64,000 bases of DNA from Corynebacterium glaucum (lineage in GTDB: Bacteria; Actinomycetota; Actinomycetes; Mycobacteriales; Mycobacteriaceae). The position numbers and the translations under genes were made by a program. Where the stretch lies: NCBI RefSeq assembly GCF_030408855.1, contig NZ_CP047358.1, forward strand, positions 1,054,001 through 1,118,000. Direction: 5' to 3'. Below the pieces are notes generated by a model. That model was not told the DNA's origin. It was given only the letters and a program-made list of their open reading frames with translations, and did not search any database. This document shows positions 54,791-64,000 of the stretch, piece by piece (position 1 is the first letter of the stretch; every line of letters starts with the position of its first letter).

Positions 54791-56677
54791 GTGGCTACCC
54801 CACAACAGACCGCGAATAACGATGCCGATTCAGCCAGCGCCGCCGATGCCCCGCGCGCTGGCGGCCCTGAAATCCTCACCGGCGCCGCAGCCGTCGTACG
54901 CAGCTTGGAAGAGCTTGGCGTAGATATCGTCTTCGGGCTTCCCGGCGGTGCGGTGCTACCGCTGTACGACGCGCTCGCGCACGCTGCGAAACTGCGCCAC
55001 GTGCTGGTTCGCCACGAACAGGGCGCGGGCCACGCGGCCGAGGGCTACGCCTTAGCTTCCGGCGAGGTTGGTGTGTGCTTGGCCACCTCTGGCCCGGGCG
55101 CAACCAATCTAGTGACCGCATTGGCAGATGCGTACCTCGACTCGGTACCGATTGTCGCGATCACCGGTCAGGTCGGCTCCCCGTTAATTGGTACCGATGC
55201 TTTCCAAGAGGCAGACATCCGAGGCATCACCATGCCGATTACCAAGCACAACATCATGGTCACCGATGCCGAGGACATTCCGCGCGCGCTTTACGCGGCG
55301 TACCACATTGCATCAACGGGCCGTCCCGGGCCCGTGCTGGTGGACATTCCGAAGGACGTCCAAAACGCCGAATTCGAGTTCGCCTGGCCGCCGCACGTTG
55401 ATCTGCCGGGCTACAAGCCGAACACGAAGCCGCACAACCGCCAGATTTCCCAGGCCGCGAAGATGATCTCGGAGTCCAAGCGTCCGGTTCTGTACATCGG
55501 TGGTGGCGTGGTGAAGGCGGATGCACACGAGCAGCTCCTCGAGTTCGCCGAACTCACCGGTATCCCGGTGGTGAACACGCTGATGGCACTTGGTGTGTTC
55601 CCGCAGAATCACCCGTTGTACATGGGTATGCCGGGCATGCACGGTTCGGTGCCCGCGGTTGGTGCTCTGCAGGAGGCTGACCTGTTGATCGCGATCGGAA
55701 CTCGTTTCGACGATCGCGTGACCGGCGACACCGCATCGTTCGCTCCGCACGCGAAGACCATCCACGCCGATATCGACCCGGCCGAGGTGGGCAAGATCCG
55801 CGAGGTGGACGTGCCGATTGTGGGCGACGCGAAGCGGGTGCTTGCGCAGCTGACCGATGCATTCCGTGACGCCAAGCGCAATGCTGTCCCTGAGATCGAT
55901 GCGTGGATCGGGCGCCTCGGCGGCCTCAAGGAGCGCTTCCCGCGCGGGTACGACGAGCAATCAGACGGGTCGCTCTCGCCGCAGTTTGTCATCGAGACGC
56001 TTTCCCAAACCGTTGGAACGGATGCCATCTACGTCGCTGGCGTGGGGCAGCACCAGATGTGGTCTGCGCAGTTCCTCGACTTCGACAAACCGCGCCACTG
56101 GCTCAACTCGGGTGGCCTGGGCACGATGGGCTACGCCATCCCGGCGGCGCTCGGTGCAAAAGCCGCGTGCCCTGACAAAGAAGTGTGGGCGGTTGACGGC
56201 GACGGCTGCTTCCAGATGACCAACCAGGAAATCACCACCGCGGCGATGGAGGGTTTTCCCTTCAAAGTGGCTCTGATCAACAACGGAAATCTGGGCATGG
56301 TGCGCCAGTGGCAGACGCTGTTCTATGACGGGACCTACTCTCACACCAAACTCGGCGGCGAGACCGCATACGTTCCGGACTTCGTGAAGTTGTCCGAGGC
56401 GCTGGGCGCGGAGGCGATCCGCGTAACCACCAAGGAAGAGGTCATCCCGGCGATCGAGCGTGCCCGCGCAATCAACGACCGCCCCGTGGTGGTGGAGTTC
56501 ATTGTGGGCGAGGATGCGCAGGTGTGGCCGATGATTGCCGCTGGCGCTTCAAACTCCGACATGCAGTACGCGCTGGGCATGCGCCCCTTCTTCGACATGG
56601 AGGAGTCCGCGGGTGAAACCCCGGAGGCGATCAACGAAACAATGGACGCAGTCAACGACGCCCAAGAGGAGAACTAG
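54791..56677 (+). CDS. ilvB: Acetolactate synthase large subunit IlvB
   Basis: Condenses pyruvate (or pyruvate with 2-oxobutyrate) with thiamine diphosphate; first common step of branched-chain amino acid synthesis. The 628-residue protein has [16 protein letters not shown], the cofactor Glu in [14 protein letters not shown], and the Mg/ThDP motif [11 protein letters not shown] near residue 474. The first 25 residues are an Ala/Asp-rich extension common in actinobacteria. GTG 54791 has AAGGAG upstream. It is the first structural gene behind the attenuator; ilvN begins 2 bp later. Confidence 0.96.
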   Translation: MATPQQTANNDADSASAADAPRAGGPEILTGAAAVVRSLEELGVDIVFGLPGGAVLPLYDALAHAAKLRHVLVRHEQGAGHAAEGYALASGEVGVCLATSGPGATNLVTALADAYLDSVPIVAITGQVGSPLIGTDAFQEADIRGITMPITKHNIMVTDAEDIPRALYAAYHIASTGRPGPVLVDIPKDVQNAEFEFAWPPHVDLPGYKPNTKPHNRQISQAAKMISESKRPVLYIGGGVVKADAHEQLLEFAELTGIPVVNTLMALGVFPQNHPLYMGMPGMHGSVPAVGALQEADLLIAIGTRFDDRVTGDTASFAPHAKTIHADIDPAEVGKIREVDVPIVGDAKRVLAQLTDAFRDAKRNAVPEIDAWIGRLGGLKERFPRGYDEQSDGSLSPQFVIETLSQTVGTDAIYVAGVGQHQMWSAQFLDFDKPRHWLNSGGLGTMGYAIPAALGAKAACPDKEVWAVDGDGCFQMTNQEITTAAMEGFPFKVALINNGNLGMVRQWQTLFYDGTYSHTKLGGETAYVPDFVKLSEALGAEAIRVTTKEEVIPAIERARAINDRPVVVEFIVGEDAQVWPMIAAGASNSDMQYALGMRPFFDMEESAGETPEAINETMDAVNDAQEEN

Positions 56678-56679
56678 CG

Positions 56680-58301
<1,622 letters not shown>

Positions 58302-58324
58302 CCACCGGTCCGTCGATAGGCCAA

Positions 58325-58375
58325 AGCATCCGCCTCGGCAGAACGAATTCTGCTGAGGCGGATGCTTTTTTGTTT
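58325..58375 (+). terminator. Strong intrinsic terminator after ilvC
   Basis: Two 19-base arms (58325-58343 and 58348-58366) pair throughout with one G-T wobble, around a CGAA loop, followed by TTTTTGTTT. It closes the ilv operon. Confidence 0.92.
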
Positions 58376-58463
58376 GGGGGGATGAGGAAACGCCCCGCTC
58401 CCAGTAGGAAACGAGGCGTTGCTTTCGCAATGCGTTACGTGACGCGACGTAACGCGCGCGATG

Positions 58464-58949
58464 CTAGTTCGTTGCCGGAGCGGCGGTGTCCTCGGCCGGA
58501 GCGTCGGTTGCGTCGACAACGTCGGTCTCGGTCACGGTTTCGTCAGCAGGTGCGTCTGCGTCAGCGGACTCAGTTGCGGTGCCGTCTTCGACGGTGGTGG
58601 TCTCTTCGACAACCTCGGTTGCGTTGGTGGTCGTAGTGTTCGGGGTGTCGGCCTCGTCATCGTTGCCGGAGAACAGGGACCACAGCAACCAGGCCAGCAG
58701 AAGAGCGACCAGGATACCCAGCAGCCACTTCCACCAGCCGCCGCCACCGTTGTTGTCCTCGGTGGTCACAGCGGTGGAGCCGGAGGTGGCCGGGGTACGC
58801 TCGGTGGAGACGCGCTCCCCGGTCACGTGGTCGCCAGCCGCAGTGGACTCGACGCGGCGTGCGGTGGTCTCGTCGGTAAGCTTCTCCGGATCCAGGTCGC
58901 GGTTCTTCGGATCGATGTTCTTCGGATCGTTCGGGTTCGGAGTCGTCAT
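58464..58949 (-). CDS. Single-span membrane protein with acidic Thr-rich tail
   Basis: A 161-residue protein with no recognised family. A charged N-terminal region (1-65, DPKNIDPKNRDLDPEKL) precedes one strong transmembrane helix (73-95, WWKWLLGILVALLLAWLLW). The C-terminal 65 residues are almost all Thr, Glu, Asp, Ala and Val. Topology probably places the acidic tail outside. ATG 58949 follows AGGACA-type sequence. It diverges from the zinc-type efflux gene and is convergent with ilvC. Confidence 0.7.
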   Translation of the reverse strand: MTTPNPNDPKNIDPKNRDLDPEKLTDETTARRVESTAAGDHVTGERVSTERTPATSGSTAVTTEDNNGGGGWWKWLLGILVALLLAWLLWSLFSGNDDEADTPNTTTTNATEVVEETTTVEDGTATESADADAPADETVTETDVVDATDAPAEDTAAPATN

Positions 58950-59091
58950 AAGAATGTCCTTTCGTAAAAAGCCAACAGTTCACGACCTTATCAAAACTCT
59001 TGGCAAGGCCAAGTATTACCCTGTGAGTCCCAAATGTCACTTCCGTGACGCCGTGCAGGTCGGCGCCCTGAATTCCGCTCCAAAACCGTTT

Positions 59092-59110
59092 TCATTAAGT
59101 TGTCATTAAG
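59092..59110. repeat. Two TCATTAAG direct repeats upstream of cation efflux gene
   Basis: TCATTAAG occurs at 59092-59099 and 59103-59110, 11 bp apart, one helical turn, and 13 bp before the -10 element. The spacing suits a regulator bound to one face of the DNA. Confidence 0.5.
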
Positions 59111-59122
59111 GGCTCGACTGGT

Positions 59123-59128
59123 TAAAGT
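59123..59128 (+). promoter_or_regulatory. -10 hexamer TAAAGT, leaderless start of cation efflux gene
   Basis: TAAAGT ends 7 bp before ATG 59136. Confidence 0.5.
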
Positions 59129-59135
59129 GCACCGC

Positions 59136-60119
59136 ATGGACGGTCGTTTCTCGCAGTCATCGCATTCTCGGGTGCACATGCATCACGGCCACAACGACAC
59201 CCACAACCACACGCACCACCACAAACACAGCCACGCCCCGACGAGCGCCCCGATCCGCGCTCTTCTCACCGCACTTGCGATTACCTCGGTCGTCTTCCTC
59301 GCCGAAATTGTCGGTGGTTGGCTCACCGGCTCGGTGGCCCTCCTCGCGGACGCTATGCACATGCTCTCCGACGCCGCGGGGCTAATCATCGCCGCACTCG
59401 CGGTCATTGCTGGCCAGCGCGCAGCGTCTGACCGCGCTACTTTCGGACACCGCAGAGTCGAGGTCCTTGCCGCGGCACTGAACGCGGCTACGGTGCTCGC
59501 CATTTCCATTTTTATCTGCATCGAGGCGATTAGTCGGCTCAAGAGCCCGACTGAAATTGCGAGCAGCACGATGATGCTCATCGCCCTCATCGGGCTGGTT
59601 GCCAATGCCGTCTCGGCGTGGGTGCTATCCCGCCACTCCGAGGACTCAATCAACGTTCGCGGCGCTTATCTTCATGTACTCGTCGACATGCTGGGCTCGC
59701 TTGCAGTTATCGCCGCGGGCGCCGTGATCCACTTCACGGGCCTGGTCGTGGCGGATGTCGTCGCTTCGTTGCTCATCGCCGCCTTGGTGTTTCCGCGAGC
59801 GTGGCAGCTGCTGCGCAACTCAACCCGCGTCTTGCTAGAGCAGGTGCCGGAGGATTTCGAAGTTGAGCGCGTCCTTCCGGCGCTGCGAGCGATCGACGGG
59901 GTAGCAGAGGTGCACGATTTGCACCTCTGGTCTCTCGACGGCGTGTCGGTCCTTGCTACTGCGCATCTGACCCTGCACGGCCAACACACGACCGTGCAGG
60001 ACTTTTCCCGTGTGCTCGATGAGGCCCAGGCCGAGCTACGTGCGCTGGGCGTCGACCACGCGACGATACAGGTGGAATTGCCCGAGCACATTCATCACGA
60101 GAGCATTTGTGAAAACTGA
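59136..60119 (+). CDS. Cation diffusion facilitator, Zn/Co/Cd efflux (CzcD/ZitB type)
   Basis: A 327-residue antiporter that should export zinc or similar divalent ions. A histidine-rich N-terminus (HMHHGHNDTHNH run, residues 9-30) precedes six helices. LADAMHMLSDAAG carries the H-x3-D zinc site of transmembrane helix 2 and LHVLVDMLGS the matching D of helix 5. The cytoplasmic ferredoxin-like domain begins near residue 240 (VEVHDLHLWSLDGV). ATG 59136 has a -10 element 7 bp upstream. It is followed after 16 bp by the DUF262 gene. Confidence 0.92.
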   Translation: MDGRFSQSSHSRVHMHHGHNDTHNHTHHHKHSHAPTSAPIRALLTALAITSVVFLAEIVGGWLTGSVALLADAMHMLSDAAGLIIAALAVIAGQRAASDRATFGHRRVEVLAAALNAATVLAISIFICIEAISRLKSPTEIASSTMMLIALIGLVANAVSAWVLSRHSEDSINVRGAYLHVLVDMLGSLAVIAAGAVIHFTGLVVADVVASLLIAALVFPRAWQLLRNSTRVLLEQVPEDFEVERVLPALRAIDGVAEVHDLHLWSLDGVSVLATAHLTLHGQHTTVQDFSRVLDEAQAELRALGVDHATIQVELPEHIHHESICEN

Positions 60120-60121
60120 TC

Positions 60122-60127
60122 TACAGT
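60122..60127 (+). promoter_or_regulatory. -10 hexamer TACAGT, leaderless start of DUF262 gene
   Basis: TACAGT ends 8 bp before ATG 60136. It favours this ATG over the in-frame GTG at 60109 that overlaps the efflux gene. Confidence 0.5.
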
Positions 60128-60135
60128 TTGAAGGC

Positions 60136-62016
60136 ATGGGGTTCACCACGCCGAGTTACTCACTTATCGATCTCTTCACACGGGCAGAGCGCGGCGAGTT
60201 GCAGCTGCCGGATTTTCAGCGCGAATACATCTGGAACACCGACCGCGTTCGCACACTCATCACGTCTGTACTGCGCGGATACCCGATCGGGTCATTCTTG
60301 GCACTCGACACCCGCAACTCCCCAGTACGGTTTCGCCCACGGCCGCTTGCAGGGCTGCAGGTTGAGGGGGTTGAGCCGGGGCTATTGCTTCTCGACGGCC
60401 AACAGCGACTGACCTCCCTGTACCACGCATTCAAGGGCGAGGGAGTCATCCCAACCGTGGACTACCTTGGGGAGCCGATCGCACGCCGCTTCTTCGTCGA
60501 TGTCCGCGGCGCGGTCGCCTCCGATCCGATGCCAGTTGAATCGGTGTTCTCCGTTGACCTCGACGGCAACGTGCGCTCCCACTTCGGTCCGGAGATCGAG
60601 GGCGGGATCAACAGCCGTGAGGACATGCTGCGCCACGGCGTGATTCCCGTGTCCCTGTTGATGTGGAAAGAGGGAAATGACCTCCTGATTGACATGGCCG
60701 CCTGTACCGAGGATGAGGGCATGCGTGCGGCTGTGAAGCGCTTCCAAAATGAGGTGCTGCGCTGGCTTCCGGCTTACGACGTACCCGTGATCCGCGTAGA
60801 TCGCAACACTTCCCAGGTTGGCGTTGGCCAGATTTTCGCGCACGCGAATTCCGCCGGGCTCCAGATGGACGTCTTCGAGCTGTTGACGGCGATGTTCGCG
60901 AACCAGGATCCCGGCTTCAAGTTGGCGGAGCACTGGGCGGGCGTCGAAAAGCAACTTCGGCAGTACCCCGCACTTGATCGAGTTGGGCGCATTGAATACC
61001 TGCGATCGCTCGCGCTGTTGATCACTGCCCGCAAGGGACAGGCGACCGGACACCGCGGCGACATTCTGACAATCTCTTTGGACGACTACCGCGCACATTC
61101 CGACGAGGTGACGCGCGCGTATTTGCAGGCTGCCGAGTTCCTGGCGGATCGGCGGATCCTCTCCGTTGACCAAGTTCCGTACTCGTCCCAGCTCGTGCCG
61201 CTGGCGACGATCCTCGCTCGCTTAGCCGAGCACCCTGGGGCATTGGACGAGGACCGTGCGCGGGATCGCTTGAACCGCTGGTTCTGGTCTGGTGTGTTCG
61301 GCGAGCTCTACGGCGCCCATGCGCCGACGATTCGTGCAGGTCTTGACGTGCAGGAGGTCACTCCGTGGGTGCTCGGACATACGGATGAAGAGCCTCGAAC
61401 TGTCGCAGATGCCGAGTTCAAGGAGTCTCGTCTCCTGAATGCGACTGAGGAAAGCGGCGTATTCCGCGGACTATTCAGCCTGCTTATGGCTCGCGGGGCG
61501 CGCGACTGGCGCACCGGAAAAGAGTTCAGTCGGGAGACTTTCGAGGAACTGCAACCCAGCTTCCACACAGTCTTCTCGCCGGCGTTCTGCGCGGGGATCG
61601 GTGCCGAGGGCGCGCTTGCACATTCGGTGCTCAACCGCACGCCGATGGGACGACGCACCGAAGTCGTGATCGAAGAAAACGAGCCGAAACGGTACCTGCC
61701 AAGGCTGCAGTCGAAGTCGCTTCTCGACGACCACGAGTTCGACGCGGTCATCGAAGGCCACGAGATTAGCCCGCAGCATCTCCTTAGCTCGAACTGGGAC
61801 GCGTTCCTTGAGGACCGCCGTGAAAGGTTCGTCGCGCTCATCGAATACTCTATGGGCAAACCGGTGATTCGAGACGTCGTCGGCGCTCTTGGGCAGCCAA
61901 CTGGGAGCCAGCGCGGACATGCCACCATGGCGGATCCAGTCGACGTTCTCGAGCACACTGAACACACCGAGCACACCGAACACACTGACCAGGACACTGA
62001 CCATTCCGAAGACTAA
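60136..62016 (+). CDS. DUF262 / GmrSD-like protein with degenerate C-terminal nuclease region
   Basis: A 626-residue protein. The DUF262 (ParB-like NTPase) domain is N-terminal: ELQLPDFQREYIW at 21-33 and the catalytic LLDGQQRLTSLYHAF with D87-R91. The C-terminal part resembles the end of DUF1524/HNH domains (HSVLNRTPMGRRTEVVI), but the canonical HHIFP-type metal motif reads FHTVFSP, so the nuclease may be inactive. A final repeat of EHT units (EHTEHTEHTEHTDQDTD) ends the protein. GmrSD enzymes restrict modified phage DNA; in this conserved corynebacterial place the role is unproven. Confidence 0.75.
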   Translation: MGFTTPSYSLIDLFTRAERGELQLPDFQREYIWNTDRVRTLITSVLRGYPIGSFLALDTRNSPVRFRPRPLAGLQVEGVEPGLLLLDGQQRLTSLYHAFKGEGVIPTVDYLGEPIARRFFVDVRGAVASDPMPVESVFSVDLDGNVRSHFGPEIEGGINSREDMLRHGVIPVSLLMWKEGNDLLIDMAACTEDEGMRAAVKRFQNEVLRWLPAYDVPVIRVDRNTSQVGVGQIFAHANSAGLQMDVFELLTAMFANQDPGFKLAEHWAGVEKQLRQYPALDRVGRIEYLRSLALLITARKGQATGHRGDILTISLDDYRAHSDEVTRAYLQAAEFLADRRILSVDQVPYSSQLVPLATILARLAEHPGALDEDRARDRLNRWFWSGVFGELYGAHAPTIRAGLDVQEVTPWVLGHTDEEPRTVADAEFKESRLLNATEESGVFRGLFSLLMARGARDWRTGKEFSRETFEELQPSFHTVFSPAFCAGIGAEGALAHSVLNRTPMGRRTEVVIEENEPKRYLPRLQSKSLLDDHEFDAVIEGHEISPQHLLSSNWDAFLEDRRERFVALIEYSMGKPVIRDVVGALGQPTGSQRGHATMADPVDVLEHTEHTEHTEHTDQDTDHSED

Positions 62017-62023
62017 CGCCCGA

Positions 62024-62917
62024 TTGAGAATCCGCCACGCTGTGCTCGCGGCGGTGGTTGTGGCTGGGCTGGGCTTGCAGGTTGCGGGGTGTGCTGACTC
62101 CGACGACCGCTCCCCGCTGGATCAAGTGATCGCGGTCAATCAATCACGTCACGTCGCGGAGACGTTCGAAGAGCACCCGGTGGTGATTGACGACACCAAG
62201 GGCCTTTCAAGTCTGCGTTTGTTCTTTCCTCGGTCCGAGATCCTTGTGGTGAGCGATTCCACTGTCGAGGCCCAGTTGCGCGCCGCGTCGATTGCCGTCT
62301 ACGCCCATGCGCCGATGATTGTGTATGACTCCGCGAGGCACCAGGAAATCTCCCAGGAGATTGAGCGGTTGAAGACGCACACGGTGTTGACCGTGGGGGA
62401 GGTGAACGTGGCACGCACTACGGGTCGGGTCAACGTTCACCGCGACCCCGGTGGCCTGGACGGGATTGGTCAGATGCTCTCTGTGCAGTTCCGCGAGAAA
62501 GTGATCGCAGATCCTGCGGATGCCGCAGAGGTCGTCGCCGTTCTCGACGCAAAGGAGCCGGTGCTGTTGCGCGCCGCGTGGGACACTCCGAAGGTCATGC
62601 CTGGAGCGGAAGCGGAACCGTTCCCCATCTCGTCGAGACGAGACGCCGATATGGCCCCCGTGGTGGTAGCAACAAAAGATTCGTCCATTGCGTCAATTGC
62701 AAACGCCCGCAGTTTTGGGGCGGCGGTCACCCTGGTGGACAACCCAGATCCGCGGGAGTCGCGATACACACTTTTCACCATGGCAGGTCTGGCTGAGCGA
62801 CCCCTGCTCGCACTCGGCGCGCAGTTTGGCGACGACGAAACGCTCGCGGAAAGAATTATGCAAGCGGAAGAATTTTATAGGTCTGCTGAGAGCGACACTG
62901 AACAGGCGGGGAACTAA
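62024..62917 (+). CDS. Putative lipoprotein with cell-wall-binding-repeat-like fold
   Basis: A 297-residue exported protein. The signal ends with the lipobox LQVAGC (Cys near residue 21), so it should be lipid-anchored outside. Two segments recall cell-wall-binding repeat 2 domains (SEILVVSDSTVEAQLRAAS then APMIVYDSARH and HTVLTVGEVNVA), a weak match. No ATG is available; TTG 62024, 7 bp after the DUF262 stop, gives the basic n-region MRIRHAVLAAV. GTG 62042 is an alternative. Precedes serA by 56 bp. Confidence 0.65.
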   Translation: MRIRHAVLAAVVVAGLGLQVAGCADSDDRSPLDQVIAVNQSRHVAETFEEHPVVIDDTKGLSSLRLFFPRSEILVVSDSTVEAQLRAASIAVYAHAPMIVYDSARHQEISQEIERLKTHTVLTVGEVNVARTTGRVNVHRDPGGLDGIGQMLSVQFREKVIADPADAAEVVAVLDAKEPVLLRAAWDTPKVMPGAEAEPFPISSRRDADMAPVVVATKDSSIASIANARSFGAAVTLVDNPDPRESRYTLFTMAGLAERPLLALGAQFGDDETLAERIMQAEEFYRSAESDTEQAGN

Positions 62918-62973
62918 AGTACTCCGGGTAACTGTTCACCCCTTTACCCGTTCTGCAGGAGAAGTGAAGTCCC

Positions 62974-64000
62974 GTGGCTAAACCGGTCGTCCTCATCGCT
63001 GACAAGCTTGCTCAATCCACAGTTGAAGCACTCGGAGACTCGGTGGAGGTGCGCTGGGTAGACGGCCCGAACCGAGAGGAGCTGCTCGACGCTGTTCCGG
63101 AGGCGGATGCACTGCTGGTCCGCTCGGCGACAACGGTGGACCGCGAGGTCATTGAAGCTGCACCGAACCTGAAGATCATCGGCCGCGCCGGCGTCGGCCT
63201 CGACAACGTCGACATCCCGGTAGCCACCGAACGCGGCGTGATGGTGGCGAACGCCCCGACCTCGAATATCCACTCCGCATGCGAGCACGCGATCGCACTG
63301 CTGCTGTCTACCGCCCGCCAGATCCCGGCCGCCGACCAGACGTTGCGCAACGCTGAGTGGAAGCGTTCCGCGTTCAAGGGCGTCGAAATCTTCGGCAAGA
63401 CCGTCGGCATTGTCGGTTTCGGCCACATCGGCCAACTGTTCGCGCAGCGACTGAGCGCGTTCGAAACCACCATCATCGCGTACGACCCGTACGCCAACCC
63501 GGCCCGCGCCGCGCAGCTCGGCGTCGAGTTGGTCGAGCTTGAAGAGCTCATGGCTCGCGCCGACTTCGTGACCATCCACCTTCCGAAGACCAATGAAACT
63601 GCCGGCATGTTCAATGCCGAGCTGTTGGCCAAAGCGAAGGAGGGCCAGATCATTATCAACGCGGCCCGCGGTGGCCTGGTCGACGAGCAGGCACTCGCCG
63701 ACGCGATCAAGAAAGGCCGCATCCGCGGCGCCGGTTTCGACGTCTACGCGACCGAACCGTGCACCGATTCGCCGCTGTTCGGCCTCGAGGAGGTCGTGGT
63801 CACCCCACACCTCGGCGCGTCGACGGTCGAGGCGCAGGACCGCGCCGGCACCGATGTCGCCGACTCCGTGCTGAAGGCGCTCGCCGGCGAGTTCGTCGCG
63901 GACGCCGTGAACATCACCGGTGGCAAAGTGGACGAGGAGGTCGCTCGTTGGCTCGACCTTGCTCGCAAGCTTGGGCTTCTTGCGGGCAAGTTGCTTGACG
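62974..64000 (+). CDS. serA: D-3-phosphoglycerate dehydrogenase SerA, C-terminus outside window
   Basis: Oxidises 3-phosphoglycerate with NAD, the first step of serine synthesis. About 342 of roughly 530 residues are visible: substrate-domain start, then NAD-binding GIVGFGHIGQ near residue 147, catalytic GRAGVGLDNVD near 73, IINAARGGLVDE near 225 with the Arg, and TPHLGASTVEAQ near 275 with the His. The long actinobacterial form, with intervening and ACT domains, should continue past 64000. GTG 62974 has CAGGAGAAG upstream. Confidence 0.96.
   Translation, partial: MAKPVVLIADKLAQSTVEALGDSVEVRWVDGPNREELLDAVPEADALLVRSATTVDREVIEAAPNLKIIGRAGVGLDNVDIPVATERGVMVANAPTSNIHSACEHAIALLLSTARQIPAADQTLRNAEWKRSAFKGVEIFGKTVGIVGFGHIGQLFAQRLSAFETTIIAYDPYANPARAAQLGVELVELEELMARADFVTIHLPKTNETAGMFNAELLAKAKEGQIIINAARGGLVDEQALADAIKKGRIRGAGFDVYATEPCTDSPLFGLEEVVVTPHLGASTVEAQDRAGTDVADSVLKALAGEFVADAVNITGGKVDEEVARWLDLARKLGLLAGKLLD

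Overview
This is a high-GC actinobacterial chromosome segment, almost certainly from a Corynebacterium. The evidence is gene order as well as content. The series glgB-glgE, cysteine desulfurase, mnmA, metE-like gene, ligA, gatC-gatA, pfkA, gatB, ilvD, small PH gene, mscCG-type channel, ilvB-ilvN-ilvC, cation efflux and serA follows, as far as I recall it, the C. glutamicum order. Several marker genes are also typical of the genus: the ChrSA/HrtBA haem module, the MscCG channel with its C-terminal extension, and an ilvBNC attenuator. No tRNA, rRNA, CRISPR array, insertion sequence or phage gene was seen.

Layout. 1-3.6 kb: glycogen/alpha-glucan genes glgB (its 3' end lies outside the window) and glgE on the minus strand. 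3.8-8.1 kb: an ABC ATPase, a NUDIX protein, a THUMP-like methyltransferase and a cysteine desulfurase. 8.1-15.3 kb: an accessory block that separates the desulfurase from mnmA. It holds a secreted GH25 lysozyme, a spermidine-synthase-like protein, a three-gene ABC exporter with its own two-component system, and two small unknown genes. 15.4-22.3 kb: mnmA, a PH-like membrane protein, a MetE-like protein, an Excalibur surface protein, a DEDDh exonuclease, a cyclase and ligA. 22.2-25.1 kb: an operon of an HTH regulator, two tandem serine hydrolases and a small membrane protein. 25.2-28.7 kb: chrA-chrS diverging from hrtB-hrtA. 28.7-34.2 kb: an ACT-domain protein, gatC, gatA, an MFS exporter, pfkA and a Mug-type glycosylase. 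34.2-44.8 kb: a second accessory block with an exopolysaccharide locus (initiating transferase, two GT4 transferases, polymerase-like and flippase-like membrane proteins) and two tandem modules of anchored protein plus PrsW protease. 44.9-64 kb: two GNATs, gatB, a YkvI-type transporter, a MarR regulator, a DoxX protein, the branched-chain amino acid genes with their attenuator, a zinc-type efflux pump, a DUF262 protein, a lipoprotein and the 5' part of serA.

How the genes work together. gatC/gatA and gatB form the amidotransferase that makes Gln-tRNA (and possibly Asn-tRNA) although they sit 14 kb apart. The cysteine desulfurase probably feeds sulfur to MnmA. ilvD, ilvB, ilvN and ilvC supply the common isoleucine/valine pathway, controlled by a leader peptide and terminator. 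ChrS/ChrA should switch on HrtBA against haem toxicity. The 10-14.5 kb two-component system probably controls its neighbouring ABC exporter: a near-identical 18-bp palindrome lies in front of both transcription units.

Regulatory style. More than twenty genes have a TANNNT -10 hexamer 6-8 bp before the start codon and no Shine-Dalgarno sequence, which is the mark of leaderless transcripts. I used this to choose several start codons. The most unexplained signal is an 11-mer, GCTTATCGACG, that recurs in both orientations in coding and intergenic DNA about a hundred times more often than base composition predicts.
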